From NCBI GenBank assembly GCA_039636865.1, contig CP144172.1:682001-746000 (forward strand): a DNA stretch of 64,000 nt, read 5' to 3'. This DNA is from Dermatophilaceae bacterium Sec6.4. Lineage in GTDB: Bacteria; Actinomycetota; Actinomycetes; Actinomycetales; Dermatophilaceae. The notes below the pieces were generated by a model. The model saw only the letters and a list, made by a program, of their open reading frames with translations. It had not been told where the DNA came from and made no database searches. Position 1 is the first letter of the stretch. Every line of letters starts with the position of its first letter. Shown piece by piece: positions 56,717 through 64,000 of the stretch. The position numbers and the translations under genes were made by a program.

Positions 56717-57380
56717 CGACTGTCCTCTTCCCGTGTGTGATGAATGCCGAGCGTGCCCCTCGAAAGCTGTGGCTTTGCTGAAGACCAGGATTCGAATACG
56801 TTCCGAAGCCTGGTTCGGCACTGCTGAGCCATCGCAGAGCGGTGGGCATAGCGCCGCTGCGCACCTCGAAGCGGTGACCCGCATCGGACACCCCCATCCA
56901 GACGTCTGTTGCCGGTGATCGGAGACGCAGAGATGTGAGCAGGTCGTACCGCGTCGGGCCCGCTGAGCGCTGTCCGTAAGGTCGCCAGGCTCCCCAGATC
57001 GGATGGTCGTAGCTGCCGAAGAGCAGCGCCGCACCGAACCGGTCAGGGTGCAGGAACCCGCTGATCTGCGCACAGAATCCGCCGGCGCTGTAGCCCGTGA
57101 CAGCCCAGGAATTTCGGTCCGGCCGGACGCGCAGGCGATCCATGACCCACGTGGGCACCGATGTATTGGGCCAGGTCTCCATGGCCACACCGCCTGAGTT
57201 CGTGCATTCGGTGTCCAGGCCGCCGGGTGTGTGTGGACCAGCGGCACGGCTGAGGCCGGGGATGGTGACCTCCAGGTAGTGCCTGCGTGACCAACGGTCG
57301 CGTTGCAATCCGCGGTGCTGCGCGAAAGCAGACACGGGATGTAGGCGCGATGGAGGATCGCTGGTCAACGCGGGAAGCAC
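56691..57380 (-). pseudogene. 5'-truncated alpha/beta-hydrolase (putative esterase family)
   Basis: The frame encodes the C-terminal two thirds of an esterase-D/antigen-85-like hydrolase: DTECTNSGGVAMETWPNTSV, the nucleophile elbow SWAVTGYSAGGFCAQISGF (Ser in G-Y-S-A-G-G), FGAALLFGSYDHPIWG and a final His in VSDAGHRFEV. The N-terminal core (first strands and oxyanion loop) is missing, and the sequence upstream of about 57240 looks noncoding. It also runs into the response-regulator start. Probably decayed, though a short functional form is not excluded. Confidence 0.6.
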
Positions 57381-57394
57381 GGTGAACGGAGCGT

Positions 57395-58492
57395 TCAGGA
57401 GGGTGGCCAGCCCCCGCGCAGCCGGTAGATCTTGTAGAGCGTGGCCATTGCCGGTTTCGGTGACAGGTCGGTGTTCAGCAGCCCGTAGTTGTTCTCCTGC
57501 GGCGTGCTGTCAGTTCTGTCCCGCAGGTTGTACCAGAAGACGTTGGTCACCTGCGGATACTGGGCGCTCAGCAGTTCCAGGGTGCCCTGCAGGTACTGCG
57601 CCTGCTGAGCCTCGGTGACGCCCTGGTTCCAGTTCTCCGGCGAGGGCGATGAGTGCGAAGACCACCCGAACTCGGTCAACCAGATGGGCTTCGTGGCATC
57701 GCCGTACTTCGTCATCACCGCGATCAGGGCAGGTAGGTGGTTGATTCTCCAGATCCCACCGGCATCAGGTGCTGACGGTGGCAGGTTCGAGGGACTCATG
57801 TAGGGGTGGACCGCGACCGCATCCGTGTACCGGCTGATTCCCAGTTGATACAGCTTGCTCCACCAGGCGTCATCCACGTAGGAGACGCCGGCGGCCATGA
57901 CCGTCATGGTCGGGTCGGCGCCCTTGACCGCGACGTAGGCCGCCTTCTCCATTGCGAAGTAGTCCCGCACGCGGTTGCCCTCTGAGGACGGGGTGAAGAA
58001 GTCGCTGCTGTTGGGCTCGTTCCACAGCTCGATCGCGTTCACCTTGCCCTTGAAGCGTTGGGCCATGCTCGCGGCGAACGCTGCGTAGGTCGCCGGGTCA
58101 CTGGGCGGCGCGAGAATGTCCGAGCTGCCCTGGTGGGCCCAGGCGGGGGTGGTGGAGATGACGGCGAGCACCTTCAAACCCTTGGCCGATGCGAGGTTCA
58201 CGGCGTTGTCGTACCGCGCCAGTGCAGCAGCGTCGTAGGTGCCCCGGGAGGGCTCGATATCGGACCACATGAGGTCGGTCCGGATCCACGTCCCCCCACT
58301 GTTCTTGAACCGTTGGAGCGCTGTGTTGCGTTCGGCATCCGTGGAGTAGTTCCACACGCCGTGGAACGTGGCCCCGAATGCGGGCTTGTCGGTCGACGGT
58401 GGCCGGGCCTTGGCAGTCCCGGTCGTGGTGAGTATCGCGGCGGTCAGAGCCATCGCGGTGACGACGAGTTTCAGCTTCGAGAATGGGCGCAT
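57395..58492 (-). CDS. Secreted glycoside hydrolase (clan A, GH5/GH39-like)
   Basis: A 365-residue (beta/alpha)8 hydrolase with a signal peptide (KLKLVVTAMALTAAILTTTG then TAKA). FGATFHGVWNYSTDAERNTA and GGTWIRTDLMWSDIEPSRGT begin the barrel. The acid/base Glu159 is in NAIELWNEPNSS and the nucleophile Glu274 in PIWLTEFGWSSH, the spacing expected of clan GH-A. Likely acts on plant or cell-wall beta-glycans outside the cell; exact family and substrate not determined. Divergent from the SCO-like gene. Confidence 0.88.
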   Translation of the reverse strand: MRPFSKLKLVVTAMALTAAILTTTGTAKARPPSTDKPAFGATFHGVWNYSTDAERNTALQRFKNSGGTWIRTDLMWSDIEPSRGTYDAAALARYDNAVNLASAKGLKVLAVISTTPAWAHQGSSDILAPPSDPATYAAFAASMAQRFKGKVNAIELWNEPNSSDFFTPSSEGNRVRDYFAMEKAAYVAVKGADPTMTVMAAGVSYVDDAWWSKLYQLGISRYTDAVAVHPYMSPSNLPPSAPDAGGIWRINHLPALIAVMTKYGDATKPIWLTEFGWSSHSSPSPENWNQGVTEAQQAQYLQGTLELLSAQYPQVTNVFWYNLRDRTDSTPQENNYGLLNTDLSPKPAMATLYKIYRLRGGWPPS

Positions 58493-58609
58493 TCCGTTCG
58501 ACGTTACGGGGGCAGTGACATTGAGCTCACAGCCGGTGCCCAGGATGTCACCACGGTGCCGTGGGCAGCGGCTGCATTCTCGTTCAGGTTGCCGACCTAC
58601 GCTGCGTAA

Positions 58610-59383
58610 GTGAGTAGCCTCTTACGCAAGGTCCGCACCGTCGCCACGCTCACAGCAGTCTCCTCGTGCGTGATGGCCTTGGCGGGGTGCGGTGGCAACA
58701 GTTCCGATGCGGTTCCCACCCCGGGAGGCAATATCGGCACCATCATCGATCAGGCGTTGCCGAAGTCGGTTCTGGGACTGGCATTCACCGACACCACCGG
58801 GAAGACCGTGCGACTCAGTGACTTCGCCGGTAGGACGATCATGCTGTCGGACACGATGACCCTCTGCCAGGAAACCTGCCCGCTGGACACGGCCACCCTC
58901 GTGCAGACCGCCCGTGCCGCGGACAAGGCCGGGATGAAGAACGTCGTCTACCTCACGGTCACGATCGACCCGGCGCGCGACACCGTTCCGCAGATTGCGG
59001 CATACCGCCGGCTCTACACCCCGACACCGGCGAACTGGGAGGTACTGACCGGCAGCGCGTCCAGCGTCAATGCGTTGTGGAGCTTCCTCGGAGTGTGGCG
59101 GCAGAAGACCGCGGACCTTCCCGGTGCAGCCCCGAAGAACTGGCGAACCGGTCAGCCGCTGACCTACGACATCAGCCACTCCGACGAGGTCTTCTTCATT
59201 GACAAGCAGGGTCACGAGCGGTTCCTGCTCGAAGGGCCGCCGGTCGCCGCGAAAGGTCAGATCCCGGCAACGGTCTACAAATTCATGAGCGTTGAGGGAC
59301 ACAAGAACGTGCTGCACCCGCCGACGTCCGCGTGGACGCAGGCGCAGGCCACCACGGTGCTGCGGTGGGTCAACTCGGTCTGA
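58610..59383 (+). CDS. SCO1/SenC family lipoprotein
   Basis: A 257-residue thioredoxin-fold lipoprotein. The lipobox ALAGC puts the anchor on Cys27. The copper/redox motif is Cys86-x3-Cys90 in TLCQETCP, with the third ligand His190 in DISHSDEVFFID. Sco proteins deliver copper to the CuA site of cytochrome oxidase or keep its thiols reduced. GTG start at 58610 with a weak ribosome site. No oxidase genes nearby. Its 3' end overlaps by 14 bases a VOC gene remnant on the other strand. Confidence 0.9.
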   Translation: MSSLLRKVRTVATLTAVSSCVMALAGCGGNSSDAVPTPGGNIGTIIDQALPKSVLGLAFTDTTGKTVRLSDFAGRTIMLSDTMTLCQETCPLDTATLVQTARAADKAGMKNVVYLTVTIDPARDTVPQIAAYRRLYTPTPANWEVLTGSASSVNALWSFLGVWRQKTADLPGAAPKNWRTGQPLTYDISHSDEVFFIDKQGHERFLLEGPPVAAKGQIPATVYKFMSVEGHKNVLHPPTSAWTQAQATTVLRWVNSV

Positions 59384-59591
59384 GCGGCTCGCACGACTGG
59401 TGCTCGCGGTAGAAGCTGAGCAGGTTGCCATCCGGGTCGGAAAAGTCGAAATAGTCGATAACGCCGGGAACGTGCTGCAGGGGTCCAACGACAATTCCCG
59501 CTGACTGCAGGCGTTCGCGTTGCCTTCCCGCATCATCGACGCCGAGACGCACCACCACCCCAGCGCCGGACCGAGTGGTCGCCGTGGTGAC
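59370..59591 (-). pseudogene. VOC (glyoxalase-like) gene remnant, C-terminal half
   Basis: This frame encodes VVVRLGVDDAGRQRERLQSA, GIVVGPLQHVPGVIDYFDFS and DPDGNLLSFYREH, the second beta-alpha-beta-beta-beta module of a single-domain VOC protein, including the metal-site Glu-equivalent region. The first half (~55 residues) is missing; upstream sequence is noncoding and then the start region of the plus-strand gene at 59650. Clearly related to living VOC genes in actinobacteria, so a truncated copy. Confidence 0.6.
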
Positions 59592-59649
59592 GCGACCCGA
59601 CCACGATCCTCCTGCGCTAGGAGGAGGTCGCACCGTAGGATCGCGCTTC

Positions 59650-60267
59650 ATGTCCTTCGAAGACCGGTTGGTAAGACCCGCGCGGCCGAAATCTCCGGGA
59701 CTCGCTGTTTTCGCCGGTGTCGTTGCGGGTCTTGCTTTCCTCATGATGCTCGTGTCGGTCGCCCTGGGCGGAAATTCCGGGCTGATCGCGATTCGCAGCG
59801 TTGCGCACCCTGTGCTCTTCGGGCTGGTCTTTCTGCTGGCTGCCACGACCTCGGTGGTTGCTGCGGTCGCCGAACGCCGAGCGGCCATCATCACCGCGAG
59901 CGCTGGTGGCGCGGCGGTTGCAGTGCTCTTTGCCGCTGCGCGGATCATCGATGCAGGCTCCTACGACGAGCCGGATCGGCCCTACCAGTCTCCAGATGGT
60001 CGGTATGTGCTCGTTGTGGACCACTGGTCGGCCATGATCGATCCGATGTGGGACCTGGTGCTGGAGCAGAAATCAGGAGCGACCAGCCGGTACTGGCGGT
60101 TCGGATGTGTCAACGGCGACTACGACGGACTGAGTTCGGTGCGCTGGGTTTCGAATAGTGAGCTCGCCATCACCGTCGATGACGGCGAAAAGCGGGTGAA
60201 GATCAGCGCAGCTGGCCCAGGCCCGGTGGATCCCGCACTCCGCTCGTGCCGCGGCTCCTACTCCTAG
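59650..60267 (+). CDS. Hypothetical membrane protein with extracytoplasmic C-terminus
   Basis: A 205-residue protein. Three hydrophobic segments (GLAVFAGVVAGLAFLMMLVS, HPVLFGLVFLLAATTSVVAA and ITASAGGAAVAVLFAAARII) are followed by a ~95-residue beta-rich domain (QSPDGRYVLVVDHWSAMIDP, RYWRFGCVNGDYDGLSSVRW), which contains a Cys pair that could form a disulfide outside the cell. ATG 59650. Similar small proteins are common in actinobacteria with no known role. Confidence 0.7.
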   Translation: MSFEDRLVRPARPKSPGLAVFAGVVAGLAFLMMLVSVALGGNSGLIAIRSVAHPVLFGLVFLLAATTSVVAAVAERRAAIITASAGGAAVAVLFAAARIIDAGSYDEPDRPYQSPDGRYVLVVDHWSAMIDPMWDLVLEQKSGATSRYWRFGCVNGDYDGLSSVRWVSNSELAITVDDGEKRVKISAAGPGPVDPALRSCRGSYS

Positions 60268-60491
60268 GGAACGACGTCTGGATATTTGCGGTGTCCGTGC
60301 GGCGATCGCTCAGTGGGATCTGTAGATCTCCCGTCGGTGTCCAACACGGCGCACATGTCTTCGGCCAGTTGGAGGATCTCCTGCAGATCGTCGGCGTCGA
60401 TCACTGCGGCGACTCTGCGGCCCCCGCGGGCAAAGTAGACCGGTGAATGCACGGGCCCCACACCTGGACCGCCATGAACATCCTCGATCAT
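60264..60491 (-). CDS. Phd/YefM antitoxin-like fragment
   Basis: A 75-residue frame whose core, HSPVYFARGGRRVAAVIDAD followed by DLQEILQLAED, resembles the V-x-x-R-x-G-R-x-V-A-A-V-I/V block of Phd/YefM-type antitoxins. The N-terminal DNA-binding part (V-S-x-x-E-A-R-x-x-L-S) is not visible in this frame upstream, and no toxin gene adjoins it. It may be a decayed antitoxin, or chance similarity. It overlaps the end of the plus-strand gene by 4 bases. Confidence 0.35.
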   Translation of the reverse strand: MIEDVHGGPGVGPVHSPVYFARGGRRVAAVIDADDLQEILQLAEDMCAVLDTDGRSTDPTERSPHGHRKYPDVVP

Positions 60492-60650
60492 CGCCAGGCC
60501 CGGCCCATTTTTCAGGGTTGCCCATCGCTGTGACCGGCCGTTTGGAAGTATCAGTGCCAGACGTGTAATCGTGGGGTTTGTGAGTGAGAGTGTGTGCGCG
60601 ATGGGTGCCGGGGAACTGTTGCGGAGCAGCGCGGCAACGTTGGTGGCCGC

Positions 60651-61565
60651 GTGACCGCCGTTGTGCTCGACCCATCACCGATTGCTGCGCAGTACCGGGC
60701 GGAGGTCTCCCGTGATGTCGCTCGTCTTGCGGAACAGGGCAAAACGCTGCACATCCTTGGCCTGCTGGGTCAGCAGGAAGGTCCGGCCGCGACCTACGCC
60801 CGCTACGCCCGACGCGGATGCGAGGCTGTCGGCATCGACCTGGACGTGCGTCACGTCGCCGCCGATCAGGTCGAGCGGGCTGTCGCCATGGCCAACGTCG
60901 ATCCCGAGATCGACGGCATCTTCCTCTACTACCCGCTCATAGATCGCGCGGGAGACCGTTGGCTGCGTGAGCTCGTCGATCCTCGAAAGGACGTCGAGGG
61001 CCTGCACTCGTTCTGGAGCACGCTGCTGTACGAGAACCAGCGGTTTGTCGATCCTGAGCACACCAAACGCGCCATCCTGCCCTGCACGCCACTCGCGATC
61101 CTGAAATTGCTGCAGCATGCCGGGATGCGCACGGGCACCGGCGTCGCGCCTCTGGAAGGCGTCACTGCCTGCGTCATCAACCGCAGCGACCTGGTGGGTC
61201 GACCGCTGGCGGCCATGCTCGCCAACGACGGGGCGCGCGTGCATTCGCTCGATCTCGCTGCAAGTGTCACCTTCGAACCCGCGATCGGCAGGCGGGCACA
61301 CGACGCGCGTGACTCCGGAATCGACCGCGCCAGCGCACTGGCGGCGGCCGATGTTGTCATCTCAGCGGTCCCCTCGCCGGCGTTCGAGCGAGTCCGCGGC
61401 GATGAAATCCGTGAGGGCGCAATTTGTGTCGATGTCGCTGAATACACCAACTTCGACGAATCGATCCTGCAGCGGGCAAGCGTGTTCGTCCCCCGCGTGG
61501 GTCCACTCACGATTGCCATGGCGATGCGGAACCTCATCCGCCTGGCTGCCCTACGCGCCCGATAG
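60651..61565 (+). CDS. Methylenetetrahydrofolate dehydrogenase resembling yeast Mtd1 (FolD superfamily)
   Basis: A 304-residue FolD-fold protein. Two blocks are clear: DVEGLHSFW with ILPCTPLAILKLLQHAGMRT, and the Rossmann part ACVINRSDLVGRPLAAMLAN with DVVISAVPSP and GPLTIAMAMRNLIRLA. The FolD catalytic Lys (Y-x3-K) is replaced: Tyr49-ARY-Ala53. The Gln of the VQLPLP loop is Tyr93 in LYYPLID. Both changes occur in the monofunctional NAD-dependent yeast enzyme Mtd1, so this is probably a dehydrogenase without cyclohydrolase activity. GTG start 60651. Confidence 0.85.
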   Translation: MTAVVLDPSPIAAQYRAEVSRDVARLAEQGKTLHILGLLGQQEGPAATYARYARRGCEAVGIDLDVRHVAADQVERAVAMANVDPEIDGIFLYYPLIDRAGDRWLRELVDPRKDVEGLHSFWSTLLYENQRFVDPEHTKRAILPCTPLAILKLLQHAGMRTGTGVAPLEGVTACVINRSDLVGRPLAAMLANDGARVHSLDLAASVTFEPAIGRRAHDARDSGIDRASALAAADVVISAVPSPAFERVRGDEIREGAICVDVAEYTNFDESILQRASVFVPRVGPLTIAMAMRNLIRLAALRAR

Positions 61566-61644
61566 GGCCACCGCGCTACTGCTCCGCATGCGGACGCACT
61601 TCGGAACTCAACGACCGGTCGTGGTTCCTCGGCCGGGTCTCGCT

Positions 61645-62463
61645 CTACTTCTGCCCGGACGCCGGGTGGGGTCGGGCCCGCTCGCTGAGGTAGTCGTCGA
61701 TGATCTCGTTGAATCGGTCGAAGTGCAGTACGGGGCCATGCCCCGAGTAGACGACGCCGACATCGAGGTCCTTCAGACGTCGCATGCTGGTGACGTAGTC
61801 ATCGATGTTCGACCCGTGCAGTTCGTCGAGGAGTTGCTCGTCGGTGTCCAGGTCGTAGATGACATCACCGGAGAACAAGGCCCGATCCGCCGCGTCGTAC
61901 AACGCGACACCGCCTGGACTGTGTCCGGGCAGGTGCAGGACCCTCAGTTGCCGGTCGCCGAGATCGATGATCTGACCATCGGTCAGGCTGGCGCAGTTGC
62001 GGGCGGGGAGCAGCGTGTAGTCCTGGGGGCGGTACCCAGGGTGGGGCACCGCCTTGATCAGCCAGGCTGGGACGGGCTGCGTGCTGCTCAGTCCGAGTTC
62101 CTCGGCCAGTTCGTGACCGCGCAGGGTGCTACCCCCGGTTGGGTCGGTGATGTTTTCCAAAGGGTGCGCGTGACACAGGTCGAACTCGTGAGCGCCGCCG
62201 AGATGGTCGAGGTGGGCGTGCGTGATCACCACGATGGGGTCGCGCGCGAACAGGTGCGGGAGTTGCTCGCGAAGGCTGGCGATGCCCAGCCCGGTATCAA
62301 TGATGATGTCTCGATCCCGTCCGCGCAGATGCCAGATGTTGGCGCGCAACAGGGAGCGCACACCCGGCTCGACGATGACGCTGAGATCATCACGGATCTG
62401 CGTGGTGACGAACCAGTGATCGATAACGGGCATACCCGGGTCGGTTGGACTGACAGCAGACAT
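61645..62463 (-). CDS. MBL fold metallo-hydrolase
   Basis: A 272-residue metallo-beta-lactamase-fold hydrolase. The dinuclear zinc motif is THAHLDHLGG (His82, His84, Asp86, His87); further ligands are HLPGHSPGGVAL, FSGDVIYD and YSGHGP. The overall pattern fits a glyoxalase II or lactonase-like hydrolase acting on a thioester or lactone. ATG 62463. Separated from the Mtd1-like gene, which converges on it. Substrate unknown. Confidence 0.9.
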   Translation of the reverse strand: MSAVSPTDPGMPVIDHWFVTTQIRDDLSVIVEPGVRSLLRANIWHLRGRDRDIIIDTGLGIASLREQLPHLFARDPIVVITHAHLDHLGGAHEFDLCHAHPLENITDPTGGSTLRGHELAEELGLSSTQPVPAWLIKAVPHPGYRPQDYTLLPARNCASLTDGQIIDLGDRQLRVLHLPGHSPGGVALYDAADRALFSGDVIYDLDTDEQLLDELHGSNIDDYVTSMRRLKDLDVGVVYSGHGPVLHFDRFNEIIDDYLSERARPHPASGQK

Positions 62464-62577
62464 CTCAGCCCGCGAACAACGGGAGCAGCGCGGAGGTTCC
62501 GGCTATCGGGATGCAGCGATGCCTGACATGTCGGCTCGGTGACTCGAACACGGCGATGAGGACGGCAATGCCGCAGA

Positions 62578-63201
62578 TCATGTCGGACAACCCAGTCGGT
62601 CGACGCCGGGACCGTGCAGTTCGGTAAGGGCATGCGAACGGCCCGAAATGACCATCAGCAGCGACAGTGCCGGTCCGGTCACCAGCGCTCCGTCACCGAT
62701 CGTCACGTCTGCATCGTCAGCGTGCAGTCGAAGGGATGCAATGCGTTGTTTCGATCCGCCCAGGGCAGTCGACGTCCGCGCCTGATAGAGCAGGGACGTC
62801 ACCGTGACGTCTATCGGGTAGGCCCGAGTGATGCCCAGAGGCACCCGGATGTCCTCTCCGTGCACGACTTCCTCGACCAGCCTGCTGTCCAGCGACGCGG
62901 GCGGGGTCGAGGTTCGCTGCACGACATCCCGCAGCTTCGCGAGGGTTTCGGCGGGGGTGGCGCCACGCTCGCGTTCGACACCTGCGGCGGTCTGCCGGTC
63001 GAAGTCGAACCGAGCCCGGGCCATATCGCGTACGACGCCCCATCGGGTCGCCTTTGCATTGTTGACCAGGTGCGCTGCCACATCCCGCACGGCCCAACCT
63101 GCACAGAGTGAGGCCTGCTCCCACTGTGCATTCGTCAGGTCGGTGAGGTCCTGGATGAGGGCCCGGCGTTCGGCGTGGACCAGGGTCCAGACGTCATTCA
63201 T
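62578..63201 (-). CDS. Maleylpyruvate isomerase/DinB_2-type family protein
   Basis: A 207-residue helical-bundle protein. WTLVHAERRALIQDLTDLTN with LCAGWAVRDVAAHLVNNAKA is the family start, with the metal-binding His in AAHL; EEVVHGEDIRVPLGI carries the second His cluster. These MDMPI/DinB-type proteins are mycothiol-dependent enzymes in many actinobacteria, with varied or unknown reactions. ATG 63201 is preferred; a GTG two codons upstream is possible. Divergent from the epimerase-like gene. Confidence 0.85.
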   Translation of the reverse strand: MNDVWTLVHAERRALIQDLTDLTNAQWEQASLCAGWAVRDVAAHLVNNAKATRWGVVRDMARARFDFDRQTAAGVERERGATPAETLAKLRDVVQRTSTPPASLDSRLVEEVVHGEDIRVPLGITRAYPIDVTVTSLLYQARTSTALGGSKQRIASLRLHADDADVTIGDGALVTGPALSLLMVISGRSHALTELHGPGVDRLGCPT

Positions 63202-63276
63202 CGGCACAGTCTTTCAAGAAACTCGCGGGATGGACCGACGCGAGCTGACAGGCGCCCTGCGTGTTGGATGGGCGGT

Positions 63277-64000
63277 ATGGATCTTCTTGTCTTGGGCGGA
63301 ACCGCGTGGCTGGGCCACCAGATCGCATCGGAAGCAGCGCAGCGCGGGCACACGGTGACCTGCCTTGCCCGTGGCCAGTCCGGACCGTGCCCACCCGAAA
63401 CGCGGTTCATTGCCGCCTATCGGGATCGCGACGACGCGTACGACGAGGTGACCGGTCAGCAGTGGGATGCCGTGATCGACGTCGCACGCCAGCCGGGTCA
63501 GGTGCGTAACGCCGTCCGGGCGCTCGAGCCGGTGAGTTCGCGTTACCTGTTCGTCTCCTCGGCCAACGTCTACGCCAGCCAGCGTGAGCGCGGTCAGGAC
63601 GAGGATGCCGCGGTGTTGCCCGCGCTCGTCGCGGACGTGATGGACTCGATGCAGGACTACGGCGCGGCGAAGGTGGCATGCGAGCAAGCAGTGGTGGCCG
63701 CCTTCGGCCCGAGCCGCTCGTTGATCGCCCGCGCCGGTTTGATCGGCGGTCCGGGGGATGAGTCCGGGCGCTCGGGGTACTGGCCGTGGCGTTTTGCGCA
63801 CCCCTGCAACCCTGTCGGCGCCGTACTGCTGCCGGACGATCCAGACGTACCGACCGCGCTCATCGACGTCCGAGACCTCGCGGGATGGTTGGTCAGCTGC
63901 GCCGAAACCGGCGTGGCGGGGATCTTCAACGCGGCGGGGGCGCCGTGCTCACTGACCGATCATCTGGCGGTCGCGCGAGAGGTCGCCGGTCACGACGGTC
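63277..64000 (+). CDS. NAD-dependent epimerase/reductase family protein, 5' part
   Basis: The first 241 residues are present; the gene runs past the window end. MDLLVLGGTAWLGHQIASEA is an extended-SDR Rossmann start (G-G-T-x-W/F-L-G). YLFVSSANVYAS holds the catalytic Ser region, and MDSMQDYGAAKVACEQAV the Tyr-x-x-x-Lys. Residues SLIARAGLIGGPGDESGR continue the usual substrate loop. Members act on nucleotide sugars or isoprenoid/quinone-like substrates; the exact role is not readable. ATG 63277 follows GTTGGATGGG only weakly. Confidence 0.85.
   Translation, partial: MDLLVLGGTAWLGHQIASEAAQRGHTVTCLARGQSGPCPPETRFIAAYRDRDDAYDEVTGQQWDAVIDVARQPGQVRNAVRALEPVSSRYLFVSSANVYASQRERGQDEDAAVLPALVADVMDSMQDYGAAKVACEQAVVAAFGPSRSLIARAGLIGGPGDESGRSGYWPWRFAHPCNPVGAVLLPDDPDVPTALIDVRDLAGWLVSCAETGVAGIFNAAGAPCSLTDHLAVAREVAGHDG

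Noticed and set aside
1..64000. tRNA, rRNA, riboswitch or prophage genes
   Set aside because: I looked for tRNA-like cloverleaf ends, conserved rRNA words, known riboswitch cores and integrase or phage structural proteins, and found none I could support by eye.

Overview
The window is a 64 kb stretch of a high-GC Gram-positive chromosome. Dense, strongly G/C-third-position genes, frequent GTG starts, ATGA/GTGA start-stop overlaps, an iron-box palindrome of the DtxR/IdeR type, LtrA, an ECF sigma factor fused to a SnoaL-like domain and a split CrtYc/CrtYd lycopene cyclase all point to an actinobacterium. A member of the Micrococcales is my best guess (inference only). I see no rRNA, tRNA, CRISPR array, transposase, phage gene or replication origin.

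Layout. 1-5.5 kb: the tail of a fructosamine-kinase-like gene, a membrane protein, an MFS exporter, a kumamolisin-type S53 protease and a DUF2254 membrane protein. 5.7-11.9 kb: a tightly coupled minus-strand operon (truncated SDR, GH15 glucoamylase-like enzyme, two small membrane-associated proteins, a gluconate-2-dehydrogenase-like small subunit, a GMC flavoprotein and a full-length SDR), probably a sugar or polyol oxidation unit. 12-17.3 kb: OsmC, a TPR protein, YceI with a divergent MarR regulator and two putative operators, LtrA, and an ECF sigma/VOC pair. 17.5-24.3 kb: an eight-gene carotenoid operon (idi, acyltransferase, family 2 glycosyltransferase, cytochrome P450, crtI, crtB, crtYc, crtYd) whose content predicts a hydroxylated, glycosylated and acylated cyclic carotenoid. 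Several of its gene junctions carry very short coupled reading frames, two of them made by exact-length 17-bp tandem duplications. 24.4-33.3 kb: a 2-oxoglutarate oxygenase, a DHA2-type exporter with divergent TetR, a DksA/TraR-like protein, several unknown proteins and a class V aminotransferase.

33.4-40 kb: YidD with an unusual cysteine-rich N-terminal extension, an orphan FetB-type permease, a two-component system whose kinase and regulator converge tail to tail, PAP2 phosphatase and a SorC-type regulator with a palindromic operator. 40-43.2 kb: a minus-strand group (YqcI/YcgG haem N-hydroxylase family, DUF1989, a HAD-like protein without its catalytic aspartates, dimethylargininase) that looks like a guanidino-compound pathway and is the best candidate for an undescribed metabolic system here. 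43.3-47.6 kb: hemerythrin, DedA/TVP38, SRPBCC, GNAT and small membrane proteins. 47.7-51.7 kb: an iron(III) ABC importer with an iron box. 51.7-59.4 kb: a membrane glycosyltransferase-like protein, a PepSY protein, a second two-component system, a glycoside hydrolase and an SCO-like lipoprotein, with decayed gene remnants between. 59.4-64 kb: a membrane protein, an antitoxin-like fragment, a methylene-THF dehydrogenase resembling yeast Mtd1 rather than FolD, a metallo-hydrolase, a DinB/maleylpyruvate-isomerase-type protein and the start of an epimerase-like SDR.

Intergenic DNA is rich in palindromes. Two repeat families occur twice each (34.9/40.0 kb and 25.5/29.1 kb), a third forms a local array at 5.6 kb, and a nested hairpin lies at 47.6 kb. 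They do not look like ordinary terminators only.
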